Source of the DNA: Oscillospiraceae bacterium
GTDB taxonomy: Bacteria; Bacillota; Clostridia; Oscillospirales; Acutalibacteraceae
Assembly (NCBI GenBank): GCA_031267965.1
Contig: JAIRYC010000085.1
Coordinates: 1 to 39,618 of the forward strand
DNA: 39,618 nt
Reading direction: 5' to 3'
Both the position numbers and the translations under genes were made by a program. Each line of letters opens with the position of its first letter. Within the stretch, counting starts at the first letter, position 1. The notes under the pieces are model-generated. The model was not told the origin of the DNA. It did no database searches and worked only from the letters and a program-made list of their open reading frames with translations. This document shows, one piece after another, positions 17,901-27,431 of this stretch.

Positions 17901-18487
17901 GCGCCTGCAAGCTTATCATCACCGCGCGCGTCGCTGAACAGTGCGGTCAGCGCAAGGAAGTCCGGCTCGCCTGCCTCATATTCCTCGTGCAGGAGCGCGT
18001 CCATTGCCTCGGCATCCAGCGCACGTGACTGTGCATCGTCCAAGAGACGAAAGTCGGGCGCGAGCGGATAAGCCCAAGATATAGATTTTTCGCGGTGCTC
18101 CTGATCTGGCAGCTTAACGTCTTTAAGAACCGGCGCGCCGAAATTCTCCCGCACAATTCTCCCACAAAGGCTATCTATTGTGGAAATCTGTGCACTCGGC
18201 AAAAGCAGCAGCTTGCGGCGCAAATCCGTGCGCTCCGGGTGGAGCCGGGCACGCTCAGCGAGTTTGGTACTCAACTTTTGGCGCAGCTGCGCCGCCGCCG
18301 AGCGTGTGAACGTGACGATTAGCAGCTCGGCAGGATCACACGGGTTCTCCACGTCTTCCAGCCGCCGCAGAACGCGTTCGACCAGAACGGCAGTTTTGCC
18401 GCTGCCCGCTGCCGCCGAAACCAGCACTGTCCCGCCGCGCGCAGTAATCGCCGCGCGCTGCTGCTCACTCCACTTTATCTCTGCCAC
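14903..18487 (-). CDS. addA: ATP-dependent helicase/nuclease subunit A
   Basis: A 1194-residue UvrD/Rep-type helicase plus RecB-like nuclease, the A subunit of the AddAB double-strand-break resection complex that prepares 3' tails for RecA. Walker A is AAAGSGKTAVLV with Lys31; motif II is ILVDEYQDVN; motif III is FVGDVKQSIYRFRQAEP; motif V is KGLEFPVCIVAD and motif VI LLYVATTRAKD. The C-terminal nuclease domain has RRGTLLHWVLE, the metal-binding GSADCVFE and the catalytic VDYKTDH. Length is typical. It overlaps the upstream addB by 13 bp, so the two are translationally coupled. Confidence 0.96.
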   Translation of the reverse strand: MAEIKWSEQQRAAITARGGTVLVSAAAGSGKTAVLVERVLRRLEDVENPCDPAELLIVTFTRSAAAQLRQKLSTKLAERARLHPERTDLRRKLLLLPSAQISTIDSLCGRIVRENFGAPVLKDVKLPDQEHREKSISWAYPLAPDFRLLDDAQSRALDAEAMDALLHEEYEAGEPDFLALTALFSDARGDDKLAGAILSLFNQSRANPNPESWLRSLLAPYAEECPLCSSTWAQLLIREADEALNYLLALHREALPDFQQEPEVDGSFTAAYMSDIALLERLKCKLSNGSWDELCAAFSAVKYETRGQKPRGYEDSALFQWAEKRRDKMKETLKKLRSNLFFLEEETARADTARLLPAARTLVMLAQRFGKLLALRKAERGAADFGDVQHFALRLLVNSDGSKTELAAALSQQFVEILVDEYQDVNRVQEALFRALSREESNLFFVGDVKQSIYRFRQAEPTIFLERRKSLAPYVGGADGGKVILGRNYRSLPGVTGCVNYIFSALMQARAGEVDYTENEYLTPYREKAVDNTPDVVFRLLRIEKGTDRSEQQARYCAKLVEDLLVSGYMINDGGVLRPVEPGDIVILMRSPKKSAALYAAALGRHGISCQTELSGGFFDSNEIRLALALLQVIDNPVQDIPLLAVLLSPLFGFREDEAAMLQHDNENGMTLYNRIVTAAKENMRFAEFLQTLSEWRNLSLALPCGLFLRRLFEESGLWSIVLAMKSGARRQANLRKLEELAAQSSSAERPGLSGMLRFLEAIRERGHDMDSAPLPAGGEAVKLMSIHKSKGLEFPVCIVADIGKSFNAEDAGKAAVFSPKAGLGLKLREGDAFGIYPTLPHSAAKLERRALDRAEELRLLYVATTRAKDLLIFVGAPTSPSTTPEALLESTAASLPKSGQFPAYAVRSASSFLDWLLPVFLRAKSTVRTPGLEAVDVREGALREFSLDAKIDDILPEEAISTTVADFPDADAALTSEIRGRMDWAYPAIAPEGIPAKQSASSFAKGDYPERVAETHPAFIQPETRSAARRGTLLHWVLERLNFAAAVHDFSAALSAIPPEHGLDVQSLTTAEKKMLHRFTKSEVVKRYLASPHSARERQFTARIPLGELYPEHAECTEKITVIGSADCVFEENGTLVIVDYKTDHAASDKLLREYAPQLRVYAKALALCEEKPVRQALIYSLCTGELIHVPLR

Positions 18488-21400
18488 CCGGCACCTCCTG
18501 CATCAAGCTCTCGGTAGCCGTCGCTATCCTCGTGCAGGCACACCGCATGGTAGTCGCAATACGCACAGGATTCCGCATCTCGCGCGGGCAACGCAGGGAT
18601 TGTCCCCGCCGCGATTTGTTCACCAAAGTCCGCCAATAATGCGTCCACCTGTGTTTTTAGCGCCGCAAACTCCTCAAGGGTCTTAACCGCCTCTTTTGTG
18701 GCTTTGCTTTTGCTGATTTCACCCTTGGCCGTTACGCCAATGGGGATATACTTTTTCGCCATGTCGCGCTCCATTGCCCGCAGGACGCGCAAATCGTCCA
18801 GAAATAAGCCGGAAGGCATAGCGCTGGTTTCTTTACCGGCGCGCGTGCCTTTGGCCTTAACCGTAACTGGTTGGTAGAGTATAGCAGCGGGCTTTGTTCC
18901 GGGTCTTGCCTTTTGCAGCGCAAACAGGTAAATGAGCAGCTGCACCTGCAAGCCGCCCAACACATCCTCCATTTTGAGTTTTTTGCCGCCGGATTTGTAA
19001 TCCACCACGCGTAAATATTTTTCACCGTCCAGCGTCGCCTCGTCCACGCGGTCAATTTTGCCCGTAAAGGAGATTTTTCCGCCCCCAGGCAGACGCAGCT
19101 CATAAGGCGGCAGTCCTTCACCCGAGAGATCAATCTGTGTTGCTCTGGAATTTTGATGTTGCTTGCCGCCCAATTGAACTTCAAAGCCAGTGGGAATAAA
19201 ATCGCTCTGTCGCAACTCGTCGAGCAGGCGCCACAATACCTCGCAAAGAGTGCGTGCGTTACGTTCAAGCAGGGCGGCAAGGCGGCGTGTGTGCTCTAAG
19301 CCGTCAAGTTTTTCGCGGCGGTATGCTTCAATCAACTCTTGTACGACGGTTAGGCATGTCTCCTTCTCCAGTGTCAACAAGCGTTCCCTGCCAATTTGCG
19401 TAAAGAGCTTTTCGAGCACAAAGTGCAGCAGTGTGCCGCGGCGCATAGGGTCAATTTTGACCTGGCGGCGTGGTTTGGCCTTTATTCCATATTCGCAAAA
19501 ATAACCAAACGGACATCGGGCGTAGCTTTCCGCCTTGCTGGCGGAAAAGCGCAGATTTTCGCCAAAAAGAAGCTTGGCGCTTGGACGTTCCAGCGCAAAC
19601 GGCTTGCGGCTTGCGGCCCGCTCCAGCGCATTCAGCTTGCCATGCCAGGCTGGATTTTTAGTCAACGCCGCGCGTATGGCCGCCGCTGTGCCGTCAGGAC
19701 TGAGCCGCCGCCGTGCCAACTCGCCAAAAGAAAACGCGGGACTTTCCGCAAATAACAGCCCGTCATCATCGCTGCACAGGCCCTGCGGAAACATGGCATG
19801 GATTTCATCCACAAAATCGCTGGGGGGCATTTCGCTGCCATCGGCGTTCTGCTTCCGGTAGCTGAGGTAAAGTCGCTCCCGCGCGGCGCTGAGCGCATGG
19901 TACACAAAAAAGCGCTCCTGCGCCTGACGTGCCTCGCCACATGGCGAAAGCGGCAGCTCTAGCCTTTGCAGCTTTTCACGCTCCGCAGAGGTGAGTAATC
20001 CGCCGCCGTTGTCCTCCAGCGGAAAAACACCCGCATTGCAGCCTAAAACAAACACAGCCTTTGGCGATTGGCAGAAACGCATACGGTTTGCGCTGCCAAT
20101 GGCAGGCTCATCCAGACCTTGCGGGATTGCGCCCAAGGTTTCCGCCTCCAGCATGAGCGTAAACAGCTCGCGTAGCCTTGCAACAGGCGCGGGCCTGTCA
20201 ATCAGCAGGACGAATCTGTCCAAAAGCGCTATCAGGCTGTCCCACACGCGCGCCTGTTCCTCCGCAATGACGTCCTCGTTTTGTGCGCGCAGGACCGCGA
20301 CCGTGCCACGCACCGCTTCCGCCGTGCCATAAGACGCCAGCAAGCGCCACAATGCATAGGCAAGCTCCTCTCCTGTGAGCGCTTCTTTTGTTGCGTTTCG
20401 CAGCGTTATTAATGGTTCAACCGCGCGGCGGCGCAGTTCTTCAAGAGACGCAAGCCGCTCTGCGGTGTTGTCCGCCGGGCGTTCTGTCAGGCCGTCCGGG
20501 TGAAGCGTAAACGGGTATGACCACGCCGCGCCGTCAATCCGCCAAATAAACGCGTAGTTTTCCAACAGAGCGGTTTCTTCTATACTAAGTCCGGCAAGGT
20601 TCGTTTTTAGTAGTTGCAAAATGTGCTCTGTGCGCAGTCCGCCCACACAGATATCCAGCGCCGCGCGGACGAGCAGCAGCAACGGCTGAGCAGCAACCGG
20701 CTGTCGGCTGTCCGGAAAAAGCGGCAGCCCGCAGGAACGGAGCGCGGCGCGCAGGGGAGCCTCGTATTGGGTGCTGTCGCGGGCGATTACGGCGATGTCA
20801 CGGCAGTGCAAGTTTTGTTCCCGTACCAACTTTTTGATTTGCAACGCCGCCCATGCGCATTCATCCTGCAAGGTTTGCGCTGCGTGGATTGTAATTCCTA
20901 GCGCCTTGCCCTCAAATGGCACGGCGTCGCGTGAAAATAGGTTTTGCTCCAAGTGCTGTAGAGAGGGCGTATTCCCCGCGTCTGGCGCACGTGATGTGAG
21001 CTGCAAGCCGCAAGTTGTAATTTGTGAATTGACGCGCTCCGCAAGCCGCTTAAGCTCCTGCGCCGTGGCGCGTGTATGTGTGAACGCACCCGCCGGGTCA
21101 TTGGGCGGGTCAGCGGAATCCGCGCACAGGAGGAAAACCACCTCTTTCGCCTGGCGCAGAATATGCCCCAGCACGCGCATTTCCTGCCCGGTTAAGCCGT
21201 GGAACGCATTGAGTACAACTAAGTCGCCATCAAATGGACGCGACTCCGGCAGTTGTTCACAGAGCCTGTCCAGCAGCGTTTCCTCATCAAGGAAGGATGC
21301 GGAGCAAAGCGCGTCATAAGCGCCGGAAACAAGGAGGATGTCGCTTAGCTTTTGCCGCAGAAAATCGCCTTGCGGGAGCTGATTCGCCACCGCAAGAAGC

Positions 21401-21804
21401 TTTTTTTCGTCCGTGCCACTCTGGCGAAGCTCTGTTGTCAGCCGCAAAAGCTCACGTACAATGCCGCTGTGCGCTTCCTTGCCAGCGTAAAGTGAAAGCT
21501 TGTCCTGCACGCCCTCAAGTGCAAGGCTCATGCAAACGCTCCTGTCGCCGGGTGAAAGCGGACGGAAAGTTTCCTCTGGAAGACGCAAAAGCGTATGCGC
21601 CAAGCGGGTAAATGAGCGTACATGCACACGGTCTGCGTTTTTTTCGCCAATCCGGTCAATCAAATCACGCTCGCTGATGAACGCGTATTGCTCCGGTACA
21701 AGCAACCACACCGGACGGGAAGCTTCCTCCAATGCATTTAAGATAGTACGGTGCGCATATTCGGTTTTACCGTGACCTGCACGGGCAGTGACGATTTTTA
21801 ACAT
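18475..21804 (-). CDS. addB: ATP-dependent helicase/nuclease subunit B
   Basis: A 1109-residue partner of AddA. It has a Walker A (TARAGHGKTEYA, Lys13), an inactive helicase fold, and a RecB-type nuclease domain with RRGTLLHFVLEKL and the catalytic VVDYKSGG. The iron-sulfur cluster cysteines are visible: CPFGYFCEYG in the middle and CAYCDYHAVC at the C-terminus. Length and motif order are normal for Firmicutes. Its stop lies inside the first codons of addA. The kinase-like gene ends 87 bp after (that is, to the right of) its start on the same strand. Confidence 0.95.
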   Translation of the reverse strand: MLKIVTARAGHGKTEYAHRTILNALEEASRPVWLLVPEQYAFISERDLIDRIGEKNADRVHVRSFTRLAHTLLRLPEETFRPLSPGDRSVCMSLALEGVQDKLSLYAGKEAHSGIVRELLRLTTELRQSGTDEKKLLAVANQLPQGDFLRQKLSDILLVSGAYDALCSASFLDEETLLDRLCEQLPESRPFDGDLVVLNAFHGLTGQEMRVLGHILRQAKEVVFLLCADSADPPNDPAGAFTHTRATAQELKRLAERVNSQITTCGLQLTSRAPDAGNTPSLQHLEQNLFSRDAVPFEGKALGITIHAAQTLQDECAWAALQIKKLVREQNLHCRDIAVIARDSTQYEAPLRAALRSCGLPLFPDSRQPVAAQPLLLLVRAALDICVGGLRTEHILQLLKTNLAGLSIEETALLENYAFIWRIDGAAWSYPFTLHPDGLTERPADNTAERLASLEELRRRAVEPLITLRNATKEALTGEELAYALWRLLASYGTAEAVRGTVAVLRAQNEDVIAEEQARVWDSLIALLDRFVLLIDRPAPVARLRELFTLMLEAETLGAIPQGLDEPAIGSANRMRFCQSPKAVFVLGCNAGVFPLEDNGGGLLTSAEREKLQRLELPLSPCGEARQAQERFFVYHALSAARERLYLSYRKQNADGSEMPPSDFVDEIHAMFPQGLCSDDDGLLFAESPAFSFGELARRRLSPDGTAAAIRAALTKNPAWHGKLNALERAASRKPFALERPSAKLLFGENLRFSASKAESYARCPFGYFCEYGIKAKPRRQVKIDPMRRGTLLHFVLEKLFTQIGRERLLTLEKETCLTVVQELIEAYRREKLDGLEHTRRLAALLERNARTLCEVLWRLLDELRQSDFIPTGFEVQLGGKQHQNSRATQIDLSGEGLPPYELRLPGGGKISFTGKIDRVDEATLDGEKYLRVVDYKSGGKKLKMEDVLGGLQVQLLIYLFALQKARPGTKPAAILYQPVTVKAKGTRAGKETSAMPSGLFLDDLRVLRAMERDMAKKYIPIGVTAKGEISKSKATKEAVKTLEEFAALKTQVDALLADFGEQIAAGTIPALPARDAESCAYCDYHAVCLHEDSDGYRELDAGGAGWQR

Positions 21805-21844
21805 ATTATATCACAAAAACGCCGCTTGACTGATTGCGAATACC

Positions 21845-21873
21845 GCGGGAGGACATGCAACGCTTACTCCCGC
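21845..21873. repeat. Inverted repeat between the PASTA protein gene and addB
   Basis: gcgggag and ctcccgc form a 7-bp stem with a 15-nt loop in the 87-bp gap. There is no T-run, so it is not a classical terminator. It may slow or separate the two transcripts. Confidence 0.35.
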
Positions 21874-21891
21874 AAAACAGAGAATCAATTG

Positions 21892-23700
21892 TCAAAACGG
21901 CCACCAAGGGAATTGATTGCTGCTTTTTGTTGTCGTTTCCGGCGGATCTGTTTCCGGCTCGGTTGTGGTTTCCGGTTCATCATACACGTGGAGAAAAAGC
22001 TCCGTCCCGCGCGGGTATTGACGGCCTTCTGTCAAGGTTCCCCAAATAATATCGCCCGCAGTGTTATTGCCGTCGTTTGGCTCCAATATAAGGCTGATTT
22101 TAAATCCGGCTTGCTCCAGCGTTGTTTGCAAATCTGCGATATTTCGCCCCACATACGCCGGGACAGTTATCATCTCCGGACCTTTGCTGACCTTTAGGAC
22201 AATGGGCGTTCCCAGCAAAACATATTCCCCGGCGGCAACGCTTTGCTCAAGAATCTTGTTTTTTTCAATATCGGAGCTGTAGTCAAACACCGTTTCGAAC
22301 TTAAACTGCTGAGACCAGACCGCGTTGGAGAGCACATCGCTATAGCTCAGGTCAAGCGCAACAAAGTCAGGTACTTCATAGTTGCCGGGGCCAGGCTCGG
22401 TGATCACCGGCATTTGTGGCTCTGTTGGACTTGGCGGCGAGAAGATTTGCATAACGGCATCCTTGAAAATAAGGCTTAAAATCAGTCCCGCAATCATGCA
22501 GATACTCAGCGTGATTGCGGCTGTTTTGAAAATGATCCGTTTTGTTTCGTGATTCGCCGTAGTCACAGGCATTGCGTTCTCCTTGGGTAGCTCCTCATCT
22601 TGCTTAACGTGCGACACGGCAGGGACAGTATCCGCCCAAACAGCGTCCGGCGCAGCGTTTATTTCTGCGCGGAAACGTTCGATGCTGTCGGTGCGCGCGT
22701 GTGGATTGACGTCCAGCGCGTTGCTCAGTGCGTTGATGACATAAGCAGGCAGATGCTCGGCAAGCTTGCCGGGAATCATCATACGGTCGTTGCGCACGCG
22801 CAGTGTCGCATCAATGGGATCGGAGCCAACGAGTACTCGGTAATATAGCCCCGCAACAGCGTAAACATCAGTCCAGGGTCCCTGACGTTCGCTGAGCCCG
22901 TATTGCTCCGGAGCGGCATAGCCCGGATAAAGCTCACTGCGCAAACCGCCGCCCGCAGTCCGTGCCTGCCAGACGGAAAACCCGGTCAGGCAGATTTTGC
23001 GCTCAGGCGTAACGATAATGCTGGCAGGGGATATGCCCAAATGCAGCACGCCTGCACTGTGCAGCGCCGCAAGCGCCGGAAGCAATGGCGCAAGCAAGCG
23101 CAATGCCGCGTCGGCGGAAAGTGTGCCGGTAACAGAGCGCAGCAGCAAAAACTCACGTAATGTGGAGCCTTTGCACGCCTCCTGCACAGCATAAACCGTG
23201 TTGTTCTCCTCGAAAACGTTCAGCACAGGCAGCAGCCCGGATAGACCGCGCATTTGCTCAAGCTTGCTCCACATGGCCCGAAAGGAATCCAAGCACGCTG
23301 TGAACGCAAGCCCAAATCCGTCAAGCGGGACGATTGAAAAACCACCTTCATCACGTCCGGTTATGACAGGTGCAGTTTTACCGAGAAAAGGCTTTCCCGG
23401 TATATTCGTATGGCGAACGTCTTCCTCCAAGCGTTGCTTGGCACGGTGGGCAATGGCATCTGGAAAAAATTCACGCAGACGCACGGCGTGTCCGGTTACG
23501 GTGTCCCAACCAGTGTAGCTGATGCCATCGCCGCCAAACTCCAGCGCTTTGCCGACAGTGTAACGTCCGCCAAGCAATGTGCGCAGGGGCAACCCGGGCG
23601 GCTCCTGTACAAAATCCTGCGGAAAACCGCAATGCGGGCAAGCGGAGCTGCCCTCAAGCGGGTACAAGCAATTCATGCAAAGGTTTTCACTGTGGAACAT
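21892..23700 (-). CDS. Zinc-ribbon, degenerate Ser/Thr kinase-like, PASTA membrane protein
   Basis: A 602-residue protein. An N-terminal zinc ribbon (Cys8, Cys11, Cys21, Cys24) leads into a protein-kinase fold (about 44-350). Key catalytic motifs are altered: the HRD position reads HLG (220-222) in LHLGISPASI, and the DFG position reads TGF (239-241) in CLTGFSVW, so both catalytic aspartates are gone. The usual VAIK lysine is replaced by arginine (AVRLREF). The activation-segment APE is kept (YAAPEQYG). A single membrane helix (about 400-422) precedes two PASTA repeats facing outside (PDFVALDLSYSDV.. and VPAYVGRNIADLQ..) and a Thr/Pro/Glu-rich tail. It is probably a pseudokinase that senses peptidoglycan fragments through PASTA and signals by binding. 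Confidence 0.82.
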   Translation of the reverse strand: MFHSENLCMNCLYPLEGSSACPHCGFPQDFVQEPPGLPLRTLLGGRYTVGKALEFGGDGISYTGWDTVTGHAVRLREFFPDAIAHRAKQRLEEDVRHTNIPGKPFLGKTAPVITGRDEGGFSIVPLDGFGLAFTACLDSFRAMWSKLEQMRGLSGLLPVLNVFEENNTVYAVQEACKGSTLREFLLLRSVTGTLSADAALRLLAPLLPALAALHSAGVLHLGISPASIIVTPERKICLTGFSVWQARTAGGGLRSELYPGYAAPEQYGLSERQGPWTDVYAVAGLYYRVLVGSDPIDATLRVRNDRMMIPGKLAEHLPAYVINALSNALDVNPHARTDSIERFRAEINAAPDAVWADTVPAVSHVKQDEELPKENAMPVTTANHETKRIIFKTAAITLSICMIAGLILSLIFKDAVMQIFSPPSPTEPQMPVITEPGPGNYEVPDFVALDLSYSDVLSNAVWSQQFKFETVFDYSSDIEKNKILEQSVAAGEYVLLGTPIVLKVSKGPEMITVPAYVGRNIADLQTTLEQAGFKISLILEPNDGNNTAGDIIWGTLTEGRQYPRGTELFLHVYDEPETTTEPETDPPETTTKSSNQFPWWPF

Positions 23701-23745
23701 AGCTTAATCCTATCTCAATTTAGATATTAGTAAACACTAACACAA

Positions 23746-23761
23746 GGGATATAGCTATCCC
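23746..23761. repeat. Short palindrome between divergent genes
   Basis: gggata-tagc-tatccc is a 6-bp perfect stem with a 4-nt loop in the divergent region between the PASTA protein gene and gdhA. Its role is unknown; it could be an operator. Confidence 0.3.
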
Positions 23762-23820
23762 CCATGGATATGATAGCAAATTATGCGCCGAAAGTCAACG
23801 GGAGAACCGCAATTATAGAT

Positions 23821-25230
<1,410 letters not shown>

Positions 25231-25542
25231 AGTGCTGGACCTTTCTTTAGCTTTTGGGGATGCAACGACTGTGACGCAAAGTCAAGAGATAAATAGAATA
25301 CAAAGGCGGTATGTGACGCATTTCAATCGAGAACAAAAAAGTCTATGGTTAGCGTTAAAACGTATAGTTTTGAAGACGTTGCCCGGTTCGGGGGCTTAAA
25401 CCCCGGACCGGATAGAGTTCGGTTTACCCAGCTTGATTGCGCTATGGTATGTACATACTGACTTCTTGCTATCACCTCCTTTCAAAACTCAAACGGCTGC
25501 CTGAAGTCTTTGCACCTCTTCATTCAATAATTCACCCGCTGA
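25231..25542. other. Non-coding region with a GC-rich hairpin
   Basis: I see no gene in this stretch. A strong 11-bp stem (ccggttcgggg at 25383-25393, ccccggaccgg at 25401-25411, one wobble) with loop gcttaaa lies 150 bp after gdhA. It has no T-run, so it may be a processing or termination structure. Confidence 0.4.
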
Positions 25543-25681
25543 CTTCCAACCGTGTATTACAATAAGGATGGGACGCATGTGATTTTAGATGATGCAACAG
25601 GTTCTGTCGTTCAAATCAGCGGATTCTGATTGGATACAAGATAACAGCATCGTTAATCCCTATATTCCCGGAGGACAATAA
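25543..25681 (+). pseudogene. C-terminal remnant of a toxin-like secreted protein
   Basis: The frame from 25543 gives TVYYNKDGTHVILDDATG and VVQIS, then one base is out of frame and DSDWIQDNSIVNPYIPGGQ with TAA completes it. This alternating beta pattern (YY..DG.HV..DD.TG.VVQ.S, then DW..DNSI.NPY) resembles the C-terminal RNase-like module of polymorphic toxins. The identification is from memory of the pattern. The upstream part of the gene is gone and the frame is broken, so it is dead. Confidence 0.4.
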
Positions 25682-25786
25682 TACAAGACAGGAAACCATA
25701 CATGAAATTATAAGCAAATTATATAAGTGTCTCGGGAGAAAAATACCTATCGGTGCAAAACATGGAATATTTAGCTGCGCACATAA

Positions 25787-26209
25787 AAAGAATACACGCT
25801 TTCTTCCGTTCTTTTTACTCCATATCTTGTTCTCCGGAATGAAAGATTGGTGTACGAATTGCATTACTATGAATTTGAAATTGAATTTTCCAACTCATAT
25901 TCTCGAATGGTTGATCACAAACTTGAGAACGGTTTGCCTGCCGAGATAACACAGAAAATCAAACCCAAGGCATACGTTGGGGTCGGTGGCGAAACATTTT
26001 ATTGCGCTTGCATCAATAATTATATTGAGTCAATGAAGTCTATGACTTTCAATGACGTTATACGTAATGATGCCCGCTTTAAAGAATCTGAATTATTTTT
26101 TCAGATTTTTCAGCGCGTGTTTATACGAAAACAAACTAAAACGACAAGCCTCAGAAAAATACACTTGATAATGATGGAAGTAATAAAAGAAGCGGTCTGT
26201 TTGGCGTAA
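25787..26209 (+). CDS. Hypothetical protein, possibly a truncated immunity gene
   Basis: An open frame of about 140 codons following a TAA; the first usable start is TTG at 25847 (120 residues). It has no ATG near its front and no ribosome binding site. The residues look like a real acidic, aromatic-rich soluble protein (YELHYYEFEIEFSNSYSRM, then ESELFFQIFQRVF). Its place just after the toxin-like remnant suggests an immunity partner, which is inference. The N-terminus is probably degraded. Confidence 0.35.
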   Translation, partial: KEYTLSSVLFTPYLVLRNERLVYELHYYEFEIEFSNSYSRMVDHKLENGLPAEITQKIKPKAYVGVGGETFYCACINNYIESMKSMTFNDVIRNDARFKESELFFQIFQRVFIRKQTKTTSLRKIHLIMMEVIKEAVCLA

Positions 26210-26214
26210 CGAGC

Positions 26215-26640
26215 AGTGAAGCCACCGGAATAATAGTGTTTGTGTCATATCCCTTGTCCGCGAGCAACGCTTCTGTTCAAATGTTTTTAATCAGTTTTTC
26301 TCCAAGCCTGCAATCCGCGGCGGTACCCACTGTGACAAAAAATCGGATTGACATACCATTCGCGTCCACGGTCAAGTGTATTTTGGCGCTGAGTCCCCTT
26401 TTGTGCGCTCCATATCCTGATTGCCTTCCGCCGCTCCGTCGGCGCGCGGATGAACCTTGCCATGCGAAGCATCAGTCATAAGCCATTCAAAATCGGGGTT
26501 GTCAATCACCGGCTTGAAAATTTTCTCCCATATCCCGGAATTTCGCCTCGGCGAAACCGCTGATACATTGTTATCCATTTACCACAGTCCGGCGGAAGAT
26601 CACGCCAAGTGGCGCCAGTTCGCCGAGCGTTAGAGACGCG
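26215..26640 (-). pseudogene. IS5-family transposase remnant with frameshifts
   Basis: Read on the minus strand, pieces of one DDE transposase occur in order in three frames: TWRDLPPDCGKW, then NPDFEWLMTDASHGKVHP with NQDMERTKG, then LSAKIHLTVDANGM, TAADCRLGEKLIKNI, a stop, and LLADKGYDTNTII. The catalytic DA.H..VHP and DKGYD segments are recognisable. Both ends are missing; the 3' end stops soon after NTIIP near 26215. No terminal inverted repeats were found. It is an old, dead insertion. Confidence 0.75.
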
Positions 26641-26681
26641 ACATAAAGCTTATTTCGAACGATGAGGGGCATAGGGAGTGT

Positions 26682-26846
26682 TCATTTTTGTTTGAGGTCT
26701 TCATACTGTTGCTTTAGTCCATGACGCAGGATATCGCTTTTGCTTAACTTCAATTGTTCTACGCACTCATCAAGCATTTGCTCATCCTGATCAGACAGCC
26801 TAATCAACAGTGGATGAGCTTTTGGGGCATCTATTGGCCGCTCCAT
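26682..26846 (-). CDS. Small ribbon-helix-helix protein, CopG/antitoxin-like
   Basis: A 54-residue protein starting at ATG (26844-26846) and ending in TGA (26682-26684). After a short leader comes a beta strand HPLLIRLS, then helix DQDEQMLDECVEQL, turn KLSKSDI and a second helix LRHGLKQQYEDL. This is the pattern of ribbon-helix-helix DNA-binding proteins such as CopG and many antitoxins. A promoter and a perfect palindrome lie 30-90 bp upstream, which suggests autoregulation. No toxin gene is seen downstream, where the IS remnant begins, so it may be an orphan antitoxin or a small plasmid-type regulator. Confidence 0.6.
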   Translation of the reverse strand: MERPIDAPKAHPLLIRLSDQDEQMLDECVEQLKLSKSDILRHGLKQQYEDLKQK

Positions 26847-26877
26847 TTTTTATATGGCAAATTAGCTCCCTTTCCAA

Positions 26878-26933
26878 AAGGTGTTACCACACCTTACGCA
26901 TAGTATTATAACCTATTGATATACAAAAGTCGA
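26878..26933 (-). promoter_or_regulatory. Promoter and operator of the ribbon-helix-helix gene
   Basis: On the minus strand TCGACT (26928-26933) and TATAAT (26905-26910) are 17 bp apart. Just downstream of the expected start of transcription is the perfect palindrome aaggtgt-tacc-acacctt (26878-26895), well placed to be bound by the encoded repressor. Confidence 0.6.
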
Positions 26934-27201
26934 GACCTCTTGCTTTTCATGTCGCAAAAACTGTGGCGACAGCCGGAATTTATTTTTCAAACAGAACAAT
27001 TTGCCAAATCCGTATGAAAAAGTACCGGAAACAACTGTTTATGAGCCGAAGCAACCGTTCATCTTACCTATCATAGAATAAATAAAGTAAAATGTTTTAC
27101 TGTAAGTGATACTGAAATATCCGGAGAAGATAGCGACAAAACACAGACCGAAACAGCAGCGCCATTAAAAACGTCACAAACAGTGTACTCAAGATATGTA
27201 A

Positions 27202-27354
27202 AGCGAAGAAAGAACACTGCCAATAACATGCCTACAGACTTTGTGCCAATACTATAACGTCAGTGCGGATTATTTGCCGGGCTTGGTTGACGAACCGCAG
27301 ACACCGTATCCGCGCCGGGTTGGTGCGCGGCATAAATTTTTCAGCCGCGGTTGA
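27202..27354 (+). pseudogene. C-terminal remnant of an XRE-family regulator
   Basis: The open frame after a TAA reads SEERTLPITCLQTLCQYYNVS and ADYLPGLVDEPQTPYP, the end of a Cro/CI-type helix-turn-helix repressor (compare the usual LCQYYNVSADYLLGLTDEP). The DNA-recognition helices upstream are missing. The region before it (26934-27201) contains only short frames and no convincing gene. Confidence 0.55.
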
Positions 27355-27379
27355 CCCTCGTGCGCTATTCTGTTATAAT
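27351..27379 (+). promoter_or_regulatory. Promoter of the FtsQ-like operon
   Basis: TTGACC (27351-27356) and TATAAT (27374-27379) are exactly 17 bp apart, 52 bp before the ATG at 27432. The -35 box overlaps the end of the XRE remnant. Confidence 0.72.
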
Positions 27380-27431
27380 ATATTATGGGTACATTATAAA
27401 GCGCATGAACCTCAGCCTTGGGAGAACGATT

